Notes: generated by a model from the sequence alone, not told the origin. 64,000 nucleotides of DNA from Massilia sp. CF038 (GCF_900129765.1 NZ_FQWU01000001.1:1922001-1986000); one strand, 5' to 3'; shown: positions 23,351 to 31,622, counted from the first letter of the stretch. Numbers and translations are program-made.

Positions 23351-24312
23351 TACAGTTGCCCGGACAGGCCGATTACCAGCGCGCGGTCGGCGCTGAGCTG
23401 GATGCCAGTTACATGACGGTGCACGGGTACTTGGTAAAACGCGTACAGCTGCTTGTTGCCGGGTAGCGCAACGCTCAGGCCGGGACTGGCGTACAGGTAG
23501 CGGCCACCGCTGCTGTCTGGCTCGCCTTCGCTGCCACGGTCGGCGCGCTTGTAGACATAGTTCAGTTGCCCCAGCAAGCCGACGGTGGCGCTGATTCCCT
23601 TGCGTACTCCCACATCCAGGCCGAGCTGGGCGCCTGGACGGTAATTCTCACGCGTGTTCAAGGCATGCTGGAATTGCCCCTGGGCAAACCAGGAAAGGTC
23701 GCTGTCGACCAGCTTGCGGTGATAGTAGCCGCCCAGGATCAAATCAGTGGTGCCGGTGCCGGGCTGCATGCTGCGTTCGCCCACAGCGCCTTTTCCGTTG
23801 GCAAGATCAAATTTACCCGTGGGCAGCTTCAAACCGAAGGTGATGCCCGCATTGGCTGGCCGCAGCGGATCGTCCATGGTCAGCAGCTGATAGCGCCCTG
23901 TCACACGGACGTCGCCCAGTTCGGTGAAAGACCAGCTGTCAAAGATTTGGGCGCCGTGGTGATTGTGAATGTGCTCATGTTCGCGTTTGCCAATCGCGCC
24001 GCTCACTTCCAGGCCGAAGCCGTTGCCGAAGCTGTGGCTGTAGCGCACAACAGCGTTGCGATTCATGGTGCTTACTTCGTCATGGTGGGCCTTGATCTCG
24101 CCCACCGCCAGCTTGCGCGATCCGGTCATGGGCTGATCCTGCTTGATGCTCTCAAAGCGCAGATCGAATGCGTCGTTTGCTTCTGCCAGTGCGCTCTCGG
24201 CGGTCCAGTTGCTGTTGACGGCGCAAAAGGCGGCGCCGCAGCTGGCGCTGGCGAGGGATGGCAAGCATGCGGCGAGGGCGGCAGCGATCAGAGTGGGGAC
24301 GATTTTTTTCAT
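23350..24312 (-). CDS. Outer-membrane beta-barrel protein co-regulated with nirK
   Basis: A 320-residue protein with a signal peptide (about 1-23). A mature N-terminus with paired cysteines (CGAAFCAVNSNWT) is followed by alternating amphipathic strands typical of a porin-like barrel, ending VIGLSGQL. The His-rich loop KREHEHIHNHHG (about 125) could bind metal. Texts such as TFGLKLPTGKFDLANG and TTDLILGGYYHRKL resemble the transporter/phenol-degradation MetA-like barrel group. It lies divergent from nirK across a symmetric promoter and is coupled to a TlpA gene; metal or nitrite passage is a guess. Confidence 0.75.
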   Translation of the reverse strand: MKKIVPTLIAAALAACLPSLASASCGAAFCAVNSNWTAESALAEANDAFDLRFESIKQDQPMTGSRKLAVGEIKAHHDEVSTMNRNAVVRYSHSFGNGFGLEVSGAIGKREHEHIHNHHGAQIFDSWSFTELGDVRVTGRYQLLTMDDPLRPANAGITFGLKLPTGKFDLANGKGAVGERSMQPGTGTTDLILGGYYHRKLVDSDLSWFAQGQFQHALNTRENYRPGAQLGLDVGVRKGISATVGLLGQLNYVYKRADRGSEGEPDSSGGRYLYASPGLSVALPGNKQLYAFYQVPVHRHVTGIQLSADRALVIGLSGQL

Positions 24313-24353
24313 AGTGGTTTACCTTCGGTTGGCGGGATTGCCGGGTTGGAGAA

Positions 24354-24376
24354 ATCATATATCTCCGATGCATGTT
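24354..24376 (-). promoter_or_regulatory. NsrR-type operator, leftward promoter
   Basis: An 11-1-11 imperfect palindrome; the better half is CGATGCATGTT, which reads AACATGCATCG on the other strand. It is nearly identical, inverted, to the site at 24460-24482 and lies about 41 bases before the outer-membrane gene start, overlapping a likely -10 (TATATG-like) element. Confidence 0.6.
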
Positions 24377-24382
24377 TTACAT

Positions 24383-24396
24383 TTGATGTAAATCAA
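24383..24396 (-). promoter_or_regulatory. FNR/Dnr box, leftward promoter
   Basis: TTGATgtaaATCAA, a perfect match to the FNR/Dnr consensus TTGAT-N4-ATCAA. It is placed 6 bases from the left NsrR-type site, so it would serve the tlpA/outer-membrane operon. Confidence 0.8.
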
Positions 24397-24439
24397 ATTT
24401 TCCCAAGTGCATCAAATAACGCTGCCATCTGTCGAATAT

Positions 24440-24453
24440 TTGATGTGAATCAA
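24440..24453 (+). promoter_or_regulatory. FNR/Dnr box, nirK promoter
   Basis: TTGATgtgaATCAA, a perfect FNR/Dnr consensus. If it acts at about -41.5, transcription of nirK would start near 24488 and the NsrR-type site 24460-24482 would cover the -10 region. Confidence 0.82.
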
Positions 24454-24459
24454 TTTTTT

Positions 24460-24482
24460 AACATGCATTGCGAATATATGAT
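24460..24482 (+). promoter_or_regulatory. NsrR-type operator, nirK promoter
   Basis: An 11-1-11 arrangement beginning AACATGCATTG and ending GAATATATGAT. The first half fits the NsrR half-site AAGATGCATTT well, the second poorly. It overlaps the likely -10 of nirK (TATATG). Confidence 0.6.
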
Positions 24483-24496
24483 TTGATCAAGGTCAA
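24483..24496 (+). promoter_or_regulatory. Additional FNR-like site before nirK
   Basis: TTGATcaagGTCAA differs from the FNR/Dnr consensus at one position. It directly abuts the NsrR-type site and lies near the predicted transcription start, where binding would repress rather than activate. Confidence 0.4.
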
Positions 24497-24537
24497 CAGG
24501 TGCAGTTCCGCACCAGACATAACTAGGTGAGAAAAAC

Positions 24538-25947
24538 ATGAAAAAGACAATCATTTCGCAGGCCGTCTTTGCCCTCGTACTTGGCGCCGCCAGCCTGGCG
24601 CCGGCGCTGGCGCAGCACGCTGGCCACGGCCAGGCTGGTGGCAGCTCGGCAGTGCAGTACCGCCCGGACGTGACGTTCACGCTGCGCACCGATATCGCCG
24701 ACGGCAAGCTGGTGTTCATCAGCGAAACCGGTGCCAACAAGGGCACCGCGAACCCGACATTGAACGTGCCGGAAGGCGCTGTCGTACAGATCAACCTGGT
24801 CAACGGCGATGGCGCCACCCACGATGTGACCGTGCCCGACTTTAACGCCAGATCAAATCAGATCAATGACAAGGGCGCCAGTACCTCGATCGTGTTCAAG
24901 GCGGACAAAAAGGGAGAATTTACCTATATCTGCAGCCTGCCCGGGCATGTTGCCGCAGGCATGATCGGCAAGATTATCGTCGGAGGCGCGGTGGCTGCGC
25001 CGGTGGCAAAAGGGGCCGACATTTCACGCAATCCGCTCGATGTTGGTACGCCGGTGGGCGCGCGCGGTCCTAAAAAACTCAAGGTGAGCCTCGAGACGAC
25101 CGAGATCGTGGGCCAGCTTGCCGACGGCACCACCTACCGCTACTGGACCTTCAACAACAAGGTGCCGGGTCCGTTCTTGCGTGTGCGCGTGGGTGACACG
25201 GTGGAAGTCGATATGAGCAATGCCAAAGATAGCCATATGATCCACTCGGTCGACTTCCACGCGGTGACCGGTCCTGGCGGCGGCGCTGCCGTGACCCAGG
25301 CCGCCCCTGGCAGCACCAAGAGCTTCACGTTCAAGGCACTGAACCCCGGTCTGTACGTGTACCACTGCGCCACCCCGATGGTGGCCCAGCACATCTCGAA
25401 CGGCATGTACGGCATGATTCTGGTCGAACCGGAAGGTGGCTTACCGAAGGTGGACCGCGAGTTTTACGTGATGCAGGGCGAGTTGTACACCGCGCAGCGC
25501 CATGGCACGCCGGGCGAAGCCGAGTTCTCGCTCGAGAAGCTGCTCAATGAACAGCCGGAGCATCTGATGTTCAACGGGACCCACAACGCCCTGACCAAAA
25601 CACACCGCATGGAAGCGAAAGTGGGCGAGTCCGTGCGCATCTTCTTCGGCGTGGGCGGACCGAACCTGACCTCGAGCTTCCACGTGATCGGCGAAGTGTT
25701 TGACCGCGTGTATTCGCAGGCCGATCTGACCTCGCTGCCGGCCAAGAACGTGCAGACCACCACCGTGGCACCGGGCGGCGCGACCATGGTCGAGTTCAAG
25801 GTGGAAGTGCCCGGCCGTTACATCCTGGTCGACCATGCTCTGTCGCGCATGGAGAAGGGCCTGGCCGGTTTCCTGTACGTGACCGGCAAGGAAAACCCGG
25901 ACATCTTCCGCACCGCCAGCACGCCGGACGCGAGCTCGGGGCACTGA
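24538..25947 (+). CDS. nirK: Copper nitrite reductase NirK with extra N-terminal cupredoxin domain
   Basis: A 469-residue periplasmic enzyme that reduces nitrite to NO. Signal peptide 1-26. Residues 40-150 form an additional blue-copper domain with ligands H95 (ATHDVTVPDF), C132, H137 and M142 (YICSLPGHVAAGM). The catalytic two-domain core then follows. Type 1 copper ligands are H236, C277, H285 and M290 (YHCATPMVAQHISNGM). Type 2 ligands are H241, H276 and H433, with catalytic D239 and H382 (SSFHVIGEVFDR). The fused cupredoxin is the layout of Hyphomicrobium-type three-domain NirK and may deliver electrons. The promoter carries FNR and NsrR-type sites, and a Dnr-like regulator gene follows behind a terminator. 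Confidence 0.96.
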   Translation: MKKTIISQAVFALVLGAASLAPALAQHAGHGQAGGSSAVQYRPDVTFTLRTDIADGKLVFISETGANKGTANPTLNVPEGAVVQINLVNGDGATHDVTVPDFNARSNQINDKGASTSIVFKADKKGEFTYICSLPGHVAAGMIGKIIVGGAVAAPVAKGADISRNPLDVGTPVGARGPKKLKVSLETTEIVGQLADGTTYRYWTFNNKVPGPFLRVRVGDTVEVDMSNAKDSHMIHSVDFHAVTGPGGGAAVTQAAPGSTKSFTFKALNPGLYVYHCATPMVAQHISNGMYGMILVEPEGGLPKVDREFYVMQGELYTAQRHGTPGEAEFSLEKLLNEQPEHLMFNGTHNALTKTHRMEAKVGESVRIFFGVGGPNLTSSFHVIGEVFDRVYSQADLTSLPAKNVQTTTVAPGGATMVEFKVEVPGRYILVDHALSRMEKGLAGFLYVTGKENPDIFRTASTPDASSGH

Positions 25948-25964
25948 TTGCCGCCAGCTTCCCC

Positions 25965-25991
25965 AAGACCCGCTGCATGCGGGTCTTTTTT
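25965..25991 (+). terminator. Rho-independent terminator after nirK
   Basis: AGACCCGC (25966-25973), loop TGCAT, GCGGGTCT (25979-25986), then a T-tract (25986-25991). It ends nirK transcription and implies a separate promoter or partial readthrough for the Crp/Fnr gene that starts 20 bases later. Confidence 0.9.
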
Positions 25992-26010
25992 GCATTTTGA
26001 AAGGCGCCTT

Positions 26011-26691
26011 ATGCTTCCATCAAAAATAGACCGGCGCGAGTTCCTCAAGCGCTTGCCCCTGTTTGCCGACTTCAGTCCCGAGGAGCTGGCCGGACTGGCG
26101 GCGCGCACCCAGGAGCTGCACGTCGCGCGTGGCATGCCCATATTTCATCGGGGCGACCCCTGCCGCGGCTTTCATATCGTCATTTACGGCCAGGTCAAGC
26201 TGGGGTTTCTGTCGGCCCAGGGCGACGAAAAGATCATTGAAATCATCGGGCCGGGCTTCAGTTTTGGCGAAGCGCTCATGTTCATGGAAAAGCCCTACAT
26301 TGTCGGCGCCACGGCCCTGGCGGACACCATGCTGCTGCATATCGCCAAAGAGGCCGTGTTTGATGAACTCGAGCGTCAGCCCGCTTTTGCGCGCCGCATG
26401 CTGGCCGGGATGAGCCGGCGCCTGCATGGCCTGATCAAGGACGTCGAATCGTATTCGCTGCGCTCGGGCAGCCAGCGCATCGTCGGCTATCTGCTCAAGG
26501 ATGAACCGGAAGGCGATGGCGCGCTCGTCACGCTCACCGTCAGCAAGAAATCATTGGCCTCGCGCCTGAATCTGACGCCCGAATATTTTTCGCGCGTGCT
26601 GCACGACCTGGTTGAACTGAAGATGATCAGCGTGCAAGGTCGGCAGATCACCATTCTCGATATCGAACGCTTGCGCGTCTATGAGGGCTGA
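26011..26691 (+). CDS. Crp/Fnr-family regulator, Dnr-like
   Basis: A 226-residue transcription factor. The cyclic-nucleotide-binding-type beta-roll (PLFADFSPEELAGLA, FHIVIYGQVKLGF, FGEALMFMEKPYIVGATAL) is followed by the dimer helix and a helix-turn-helix (SKKSLASRLNLTPEYFSRVLHDL). It lacks the N-terminal cysteine cluster of Fnr, so it is of the Dnr/NNR kind, which senses NO through haem and activates nir, nor and nos genes at TTGAT-N4-ATCAA sites. Such sites sit in the nearby nirK promoter. ATG 26011 follows AAGG by 6 bases. The 3' end overlaps the convergent membrane-protein gene by 13 bases. Confidence 0.9.
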   Translation: MLPSKIDRREFLKRLPLFADFSPEELAGLAARTQELHVARGMPIFHRGDPCRGFHIVIYGQVKLGFLSAQGDEKIIEIIGPGFSFGEALMFMEKPYIVGATALADTMLLHIAKEAVFDELERQPAFARRMLAGMSRRLHGLIKDVESYSLRSGSQRIVGYLLKDEPEGDGALVTLTVSKKSLASRLNLTPEYFSRVLHDLVELKMISVQGRQITILDIERLRVYEG

Positions 26692-27950
26692 AGCGCCCGC
26701 TGGATCGCGCGGCAGCGCAGGGTGGCGCGCAGCAGCCCGGTGGCCAGCAGCGCACTGGCTGCCGCCAGCAGCAAGGCGGCCGGGCGCGCGAACAGCGCCG
26801 GCAGCCATACCCCTGCCAGCAGCGCCCCCAGCGCGGCGCAATGGCACCAGAACTGGCGCCGCGCACTGTCATCGGCCAGGACGTCGCGCAGCGCCGGCAC
26901 CGTCCCCTTGCGCGCACGCGCGTCCTGCTGCAGGTGGTACCAGAGCAGGAAGGGCACGATCTTGTAGAGCATCCCGTTGACCACGCCCATGGCAAAGCCA
27001 GCCAGGAACACGATTGCCGTGGCCAGCGTCAGGCGATCGCTGGATGGGAGCTGGACTAGCAGGGCGCTCAGCGCCAGGCTGAGCAGGGCCAGACGCCAGT
27101 ACAGCGTGGAGGCGTCGGCCTTTTTTCGCTGCGGCCTCGCCAGCAGCCAGGCCGTGCACGCGGCAAACCCGGTCAGCAGTAAAGTCAGCGCCGCGCTGGC
27201 CCAGCCGGTCTGCGCGGGCATCAGTACGCGCAGGGCGCTCCAGGCCAGCAGCGCCAGGCCCAGCGCCAGGGTGCCCCAGCGCGTCACCAGGACCGGATAC
27301 AGGCGTGTGGACTGGAACATGGGGACCACCTGAAAGGCCACGCACAGCACCAGCATCAGCACCCAGCCCAGCATTCCCCACAGTGCGTGCAGGTCGACCA
27401 GCAGCATCAGCGGCAGGACCAGCCAGCCGCCAAAGCCACTGGCCAGCAGGCACCCAAGGGCCAGCGTCAGGACCAGCGCGGCGACGGCCATGCGCATGCC
27501 GCGCACCATGGGCATGGCCGCCGGCGCGGCTGGCCGCTGCAGCGCGCGCGCCAGGCAATGCAGCAAGGGCGCGAAGCCCACCACCAGTGCGGCTGCTGCC
27601 GGCACAAACAGCGCGGCAAGGTTGCGCCCGAGGGCAAGTGACAGCAAGATGGTACCCAGCGACAACGCGCTCCAGGCAAGTGCGGCGGCGCTGCGGCTCA
27701 GGACCGCGGCGGTGCCGGTGACAACGGGAATGAGCTGCAGCATTGAGCCGGCCATGGCCATGGACAGATAGCCAAGTGTGAGCAAATGGGTGATTGCCAG
27801 TGTGGGCGTGGCCCAGCGCGACACCAGAGCGCTCTCGCCTGTCCACAACAGCACCAGCGCCGCCAGCAGCGCAAACCAGGGTGCAGTGAGCAGGAAGACC
27901 AGCGGCAGCTGCGGGGCGGGCGAGAGTGCGTATGCCAGCTTGCGCTGCAT
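26679..27950 (-). CDS. Polytopic membrane protein of the NO operon, haem-copper oxidase subunit I-like
   Basis: A 423-residue protein with about 12 membrane helices. Histidines lie within helices at TLAITHLLTLGYLSMAMAGS, LLVDLHALWGMLGWVLMLV and FLLWYHLQQD. The glide GMLYKIVPFLLWYHL resembles proteins next to nor and nnr genes that look like diverged haem-copper oxidase subunit I or NnrS relatives. It is the last gene of the norZ - DUF2249 - nsrR - SirB2-like - DUF2249 operon and overlaps the preceding stop by one base. A role in NO tolerance or in haem-copper centre assembly is inferred from context only. Confidence 0.7.
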   Translation of the reverse strand: MQRKLAYALSPAPQLPLVFLLTAPWFALLAALVLLWTGESALVSRWATPTLAITHLLTLGYLSMAMAGSMLQLIPVVTGTAAVLSRSAAALAWSALSLGTILLSLALGRNLAALFVPAAAALVVGFAPLLHCLARALQRPAAPAAMPMVRGMRMAVAALVLTLALGCLLASGFGGWLVLPLMLLVDLHALWGMLGWVLMLVLCVAFQVVPMFQSTRLYPVLVTRWGTLALGLALLAWSALRVLMPAQTGWASAALTLLLTGFAACTAWLLARPQRKKADASTLYWRLALLSLALSALLVQLPSSDRLTLATAIVFLAGFAMGVVNGMLYKIVPFLLWYHLQQDARARKGTVPALRDVLADDSARRQFWCHCAALGALLAGVWLPALFARPAALLLAAASALLATGLLRATLRCRAIQRALQPS

Positions 27951-28186
27951 TAGCGCTCCTCGATCACGATCTGGTACAGGCCGGCCTCGGGCTGGGTGCT
28001 CTGGTAGCGGTAGTTGTTGCGCTCGAGGATGCGAAACAGGGGATGCGGCTCGCGCTCGATCAACAGCCGTACTTTTTGCCGCGTTTGCAGCGCAGCCAGA
28101 GCGTCAAGCACACGTTCCATCGGCTCGGGCGGAAACAGGCCGCGCAGGTCGAGGAACACTTCAGGCGGTTCGGGCAGGGTGGACAT
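27950..28186 (-). CDS. DUF2249 protein (first of two in the NO operon)
   Basis: A 78-residue SirA-like alpha/beta protein. VFLDLRGLFPPEPMERVLDALAAL, VRLLIEREPHPLFRILERNNYRY and LYQIVIEE give the DUF2249 pattern. No cysteines and no export signal. DUF2249 genes are frequent companions of nor and nitrite genes, but their biochemical role is unknown. It sits 11 bases after the SirB2-like gene and overlaps the start of the polytopic membrane gene by one base. Confidence 0.85.
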   Translation of the reverse strand: MSTLPEPPEVFLDLRGLFPPEPMERVLDALAALQTRQKVRLLIEREPHPLFRILERNNYRYQSTQPEAGLYQIVIEER

Positions 28187-28197
28187 GACGGTTCCAG

Positions 28198-28578
28198 TCA
28201 AAGGAAGAAAAGTGGATTCTTGGTGACGGCAGTGGCGCCGATGTAGCCAAAGCACGCCAGTGCGGCAAAAAATGCGCTGCCGCGCTGCAGGCGGGTGCGA
28301 CCGTATTTCAGGGCGACCGAACCAAGCAGGATGTAGGCGATGAGGGCAATGACTTTGGCGCCCAGCCAGGGGCTGGTCCAGGGCAGTTGCCCGCTCCACC
28401 ATGCCAGGCCGATGGCGCTGGCCAGCAGAAGCGAGTCGATCATGTGCGGCAAGCTGCGCACCCAGGCGCGCTCCAGCATGGGCGAGGCGGCCAGCATCCA
28501 CAGGCCGCGCAGCAGGAACAGGCTGCCGCTGAGGGCAGCAAGGGACATGTGTACGTGCTTGAGAAGTAGGTAGTTCAT
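28198..28578 (-). CDS. SirB2-family membrane protein
   Basis: A 126-residue inner-membrane protein with four helices. KHVHMSLAALSGSLFLLRG and the run PHMIDSLLLASAIGLAWW are SirB2 signatures. The His residues in the first and second helices could bind haem, but this is not shown. It starts inside the stop of the first nsrR gene (4-bp ATGA overlap), so it is coupled to the regulator in the NO-responsive operon. Function unknown. Confidence 0.82.
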   Translation of the reverse strand: MNYLLLKHVHMSLAALSGSLFLLRGLWMLAASPMLERAWVRSLPHMIDSLLLASAIGLAWWSGQLPWTSPWLGAKVIALIAYILLGSVALKYGRTRLQRGSAFFAALACFGYIGATAVTKNPLFFL

Positions 28579-29000
28579 GTGATCGGCAGCGTCAGTCTGG
28601 CACAGGGGGTGAGTAGGGTCGATAATGGGACCTGGTCGAGTTTGGCAAGGTAGGCCTCGGTTGCATCCAGCAGCAGACCCTTGAGCTTGCAGCGCCCGGC
28701 CAGCGTGCAGGTGTTGTCCTGCGCGAAGCATTCAACCATTTGAAAGTCCGGTTCCGTCATGCGGATCACGGCGCCGAGCATGATCTGTTCGGGCGGGCGG
28801 GCCAGGCGGATCCCGCCAGCGCGTCCGCGCAAGTTCGACAGCACGCCCAGCTGGCCCAGCTGATGCACGATCTTGGTCAGGTGATTGTGGGAGATGCCGT
28901 GCGCCTGCGAGATCTCGCGGCTGGTAATGATTTCGCCCGGGTGCGCGCCCAGGTGCATCAGCACGCGCAAGGCATAATCGGTGTAGTCGGTCAGGCGCAT
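28575..29000 (-). CDS. nsrR: Rrf2-family NO-sensing repressor NsrR
   Basis: A 141-residue winged-helix repressor beginning MRLTDYTDYALRVLMHLG, the NsrR hallmark. The recognition segment ISHNHLTKIVHQLGQLG is followed by the iron-sulfur cysteines in CFAQDNTCTLAGRC (C-x6-C-x5-C). Nitrosylation of the cluster lifts repression of NO-detoxifying genes. It is encoded within the norZ operon, consistent with autoregulation through the twin operators at 31669-31718. A paralogue lies divergent to norZ at 31802. Gap to the upstream DUF2249 gene is 14 bases. Confidence 0.92.
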   Translation of the reverse strand: MRLTDYTDYALRVLMHLGAHPGEIITSREISQAHGISHNHLTKIVHQLGQLGVLSNLRGRAGGIRLARPPEQIMLGAVIRMTEPDFQMVECFAQDNTCTLAGRCKLKGLLLDATEAYLAKLDQVPLSTLLTPCARLTLPIT

Positions 29001-29014
29001 GGCGGTTTCCCGGC

Positions 29015-29278
29015 TCAGCCGATGACTTTGAAGTCGATAATGACCGCACCAGGCTCGCGCGCCAGATAGGCGGCGCGCAGGCGTGCGCCAAAATGGTGAT
29101 CGAGCTGCTGCAGCAGGGGCAGGGGATCGTGGTCGTTATAAAAGCGCATCGTTTCGCCCACCGAGAGCGAGCCAAGCGCGCCGAAGATGGCGGCGTGGCG
29201 AAAGCGTCGCGCCACGCCGCGCGCATCGAATTCATAAATCCCGAAGTCGGAGTTGGGTTGGGAGCATTCGTGCATCAT
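29015..29278 (-). CDS. DUF2249 protein (second copy in the NO operon)
   Basis: An 87-residue protein: YEFDARGVARRFRHAAIFGALGSLSVGE, MRFYNDHDPLPLLQQLDHHFG and IDFKVIG show a DUF2249 (SirA-like) domain with a C-terminal strand. GGAG lies 6 bases before ATG 29278; an alternative ATG at 29290 lacks a ribosome site. It is about 67 bases after norZ and 14 before nsrR. It differs strongly from the copy at 27950, so the two are not a recent duplication. Confidence 0.8.
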   Translation of the reverse strand: MMHECSQPNSDFGIYEFDARGVARRFRHAAIFGALGSLSVGETMRFYNDHDPLPLLQQLDHHFGARLRAAYLAREPGAVIIDFKVIG

Positions 29279-29345
29279 GGGGTTCTCCATGTTAAGTCGG
29301 ATAGTGGCCGGCGCGCGCCAGTTGCACAGCGCCGGCCGGGTTGGA

Positions 29346-31622
29346 TCAGGCAGCGCTGGCCAGGGCCGCTGCGGCCTGGGTGCGCGCGGCGCGGTTCTGG
29401 AACACCAGGCGCCACATGAACAGCACCAGGAACAGCACGCCGATCGTGAACACGATGTCACCGGGCACGCGCAGCCACACCATGGTCTCCATGAAGCTCG
29501 AGTGCACCACTTCGGCCGAGCGGGCATACCACACGCCACGGGTGATGCTGGCCCAGGCCTGGTAGATGCCGGCCGGGACCAGCGAGATGAAGACCATCAT
29601 CGCCAGGCCCAGGTTCAGCAGCCAGAACATCGGACGCAGGGCGGCATCGGACCAGGCCAGGCGGTCGGACAGGCCGCGCAGGCAGAACAGCATCAGACCG
29701 ATCCCAAGCATGCCGTACACGCCAAACAGGGCGGCGTGGCCGTGCGCTGCCGTCATGTTCATGCCTTGCATGTAGTACAGCGCGATCGGTGTATTGATCG
29801 AGAAGCCCAGCAGGCCGGCGCCGACCGTATTCCAGAAGCCGACAGCAATGAAGCACAAGATCGCCCACTTGTAATTCTGTACCCATGGCGCCGCCTGCGA
29901 GCGCTGGTAGTTGCGGTAGGCTTCAACCCCGATGATCGACAAGGGCACCACTTCCAGGGCCGAGAACATCGAGCCAATCGCAATGACCGACGTGGGCGTG
30001 CCGGTGAAGTACAGGTGATGCAAGGTGCCCAGAATGCCGCCGAACAGGAACACGATTGTTTCGAGCACGATGGCCGTGTTGGCCGACGCGGCGCGAATCA
30101 GGCCCAGACGGGTGAACAGCAGGGCGATGACGGCGGTGGCGAACACTTCGAAGAAACCTTCCACCCACAGATGGACCAGCCACCAGCGCCAGTACTCGAC
30201 CATCGAATAATGGGTGCGTGGACCCCAGGTCAGCGAGGTGGCGTAAAAGCCGCCAATGCACACCGCTGCCAGGAACACCATGGCAATCAGACCGCGGCTG
30301 TCGGACGGTTTTTTCAGCGCTGGCCACAGACCGCGGCCCAGCAGCGTGGCCCAGAACAGCAGGCCGACGAACAGCAGAATCTGCCACACGCGGCCCATGC
30401 TGGTGAATTCCAGGCCCTGGTTGCCGATCCAGAAGGCGAATTCGGTGCCTTGTTTTTGCAGTGTGCCGAGCCAGCCAAACAGGGTCGAACCGGCCACGAT
30501 GAACAGCAGCGCATAGAACAGCACATTCACGCCCAGTGCCTGGTATTTGGGCTCATGGCCGGAGATGGCGGGGGCGATATACAGACCGGTGGCCAGCCAG
30601 GCAGTGGCAATCCAGAGCACGGCAAACTGGGTGTGGATCGTGCGGCTGACGGTAAATGGCAGAATCTGCGCCAGCGGCAAGCCAAAGAAGCTGGTGCCTT
30701 CCACCGAATAGTGGGCGGTGATGATGCCCATCCCGATCTGGGCCAGGATCAATGCCACCACCACGAAGAAGTACTTGCGCGTGGCTTTCATCGAGGCTGT
30801 GGGCTTGAGATCAAACAGAGGATCGTTCTTGGGGGGGACGGGATCGTCTTCTTCCTTGTGCATGGAATGGAAGAAGATCATGCCGGCGATCGCGCCGATC
30901 ATCAGGATCACGCTGGCGATCGACCACATGCCGGCGCCTGCCGTGGGGGTATTGCCCACCAGCGGTTCGTGTGGCCAGTTGCTGGTGTAGGACAGGTCTT
31001 CCTTGCCAGGCCGGTTGGCGGCCGCGGCCCATGAAGTCCAGAAGAAGAAGCCGGTCAGGCTCTTGCGGTCTGCCGCGACAGGCAGCGCATTGGGCGTCAT
31101 GGCATATTGTTCACGCAAATTGTCGAGTGCCGTGGCGTCGCCGAACAGATCGTCAAAGTGACGCGCGGTGCGCCGTACCGCCTCGGCGCGGATGGGCGAG
31201 AGCACCAGCGCATCGGCCTTGGGGTCGTAGGTGTTGGCGCGCAGCTCCTGCTTGACCAGTACATCGACGCGGGCCCGGTCGCCCGTGTCCAGCTCGGCGT
31301 AAGGGCGGCCCAGATCGCGCTCGGCAATGATGTCCTGCAGGGCCAGCGCTTCGCGGTGCAGCCAGTCGGCCGACCAGTCTGGCGCCACATAACTGCCGTG
31401 CCCCCAGACAGTGCCCAGTTGCTGTCCGCCAGCGGACAGCCAGGCTTGCTGGCCATGCTGGACATGTTCTTTTGTATACAGGATGTCCCCGGTCGCAGTG
31501 CGGACCTGCAGGGGGATCGGCGGCGCCTCCAGGTAGATCTCGCGGCCAACCCAGCCAAGGGCGGCAAACGAAAGTACACAGATGACAGCGAGCCAGGTCC
31601 ATAGTTTGCGCGTGGCGTGCAT
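29346..31622 (-). CDS. norZ: Quinol-dependent nitric oxide reductase NorZ (qNOR)
   Basis: A 758-residue inner-membrane enzyme reducing NO to N2O with quinol electrons. After an N-terminal anchor comes a periplasmic domain typical of qNOR (TGDILYTKEHVQHGQQAWLS, GQQLGTVWGHGSYVAPDWSADWLHRE). The NorB-like helix bundle follows, with haem/FeB histidines in RTIHTQFAVLWIATAW, WWLVHLWVEGFFEVF, LHHLYFTG and AHGHAALFGVYGMLG. The fusion of both regions distinguishes qNOR from the cytochrome-dependent NorCB. ATG 31622 follows AAGGAA by 6 bases. It leads an NO operon with two DUF2249 genes, nsrR and a SirB2-like gene, and its promoter has two tandem NsrR-type operators. Confidence 0.95.
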   Translation of the reverse strand: MHATRKLWTWLAVICVLSFAALGWVGREIYLEAPPIPLQVRTATGDILYTKEHVQHGQQAWLSAGGQQLGTVWGHGSYVAPDWSADWLHREALALQDIIAERDLGRPYAELDTGDRARVDVLVKQELRANTYDPKADALVLSPIRAEAVRRTARHFDDLFGDATALDNLREQYAMTPNALPVAADRKSLTGFFFWTSWAAAANRPGKEDLSYTSNWPHEPLVGNTPTAGAGMWSIASVILMIGAIAGMIFFHSMHKEEDDPVPPKNDPLFDLKPTASMKATRKYFFVVVALILAQIGMGIITAHYSVEGTSFFGLPLAQILPFTVSRTIHTQFAVLWIATAWLATGLYIAPAISGHEPKYQALGVNVLFYALLFIVAGSTLFGWLGTLQKQGTEFAFWIGNQGLEFTSMGRVWQILLFVGLLFWATLLGRGLWPALKKPSDSRGLIAMVFLAAVCIGGFYATSLTWGPRTHYSMVEYWRWWLVHLWVEGFFEVFATAVIALLFTRLGLIRAASANTAIVLETIVFLFGGILGTLHHLYFTGTPTSVIAIGSMFSALEVVPLSIIGVEAYRNYQRSQAAPWVQNYKWAILCFIAVGFWNTVGAGLLGFSINTPIALYYMQGMNMTAAHGHAALFGVYGMLGIGLMLFCLRGLSDRLAWSDAALRPMFWLLNLGLAMMVFISLVPAGIYQAWASITRGVWYARSAEVVHSSFMETMVWLRVPGDIVFTIGVLFLVLFMWRLVFQNRAARTQAAAALASAA

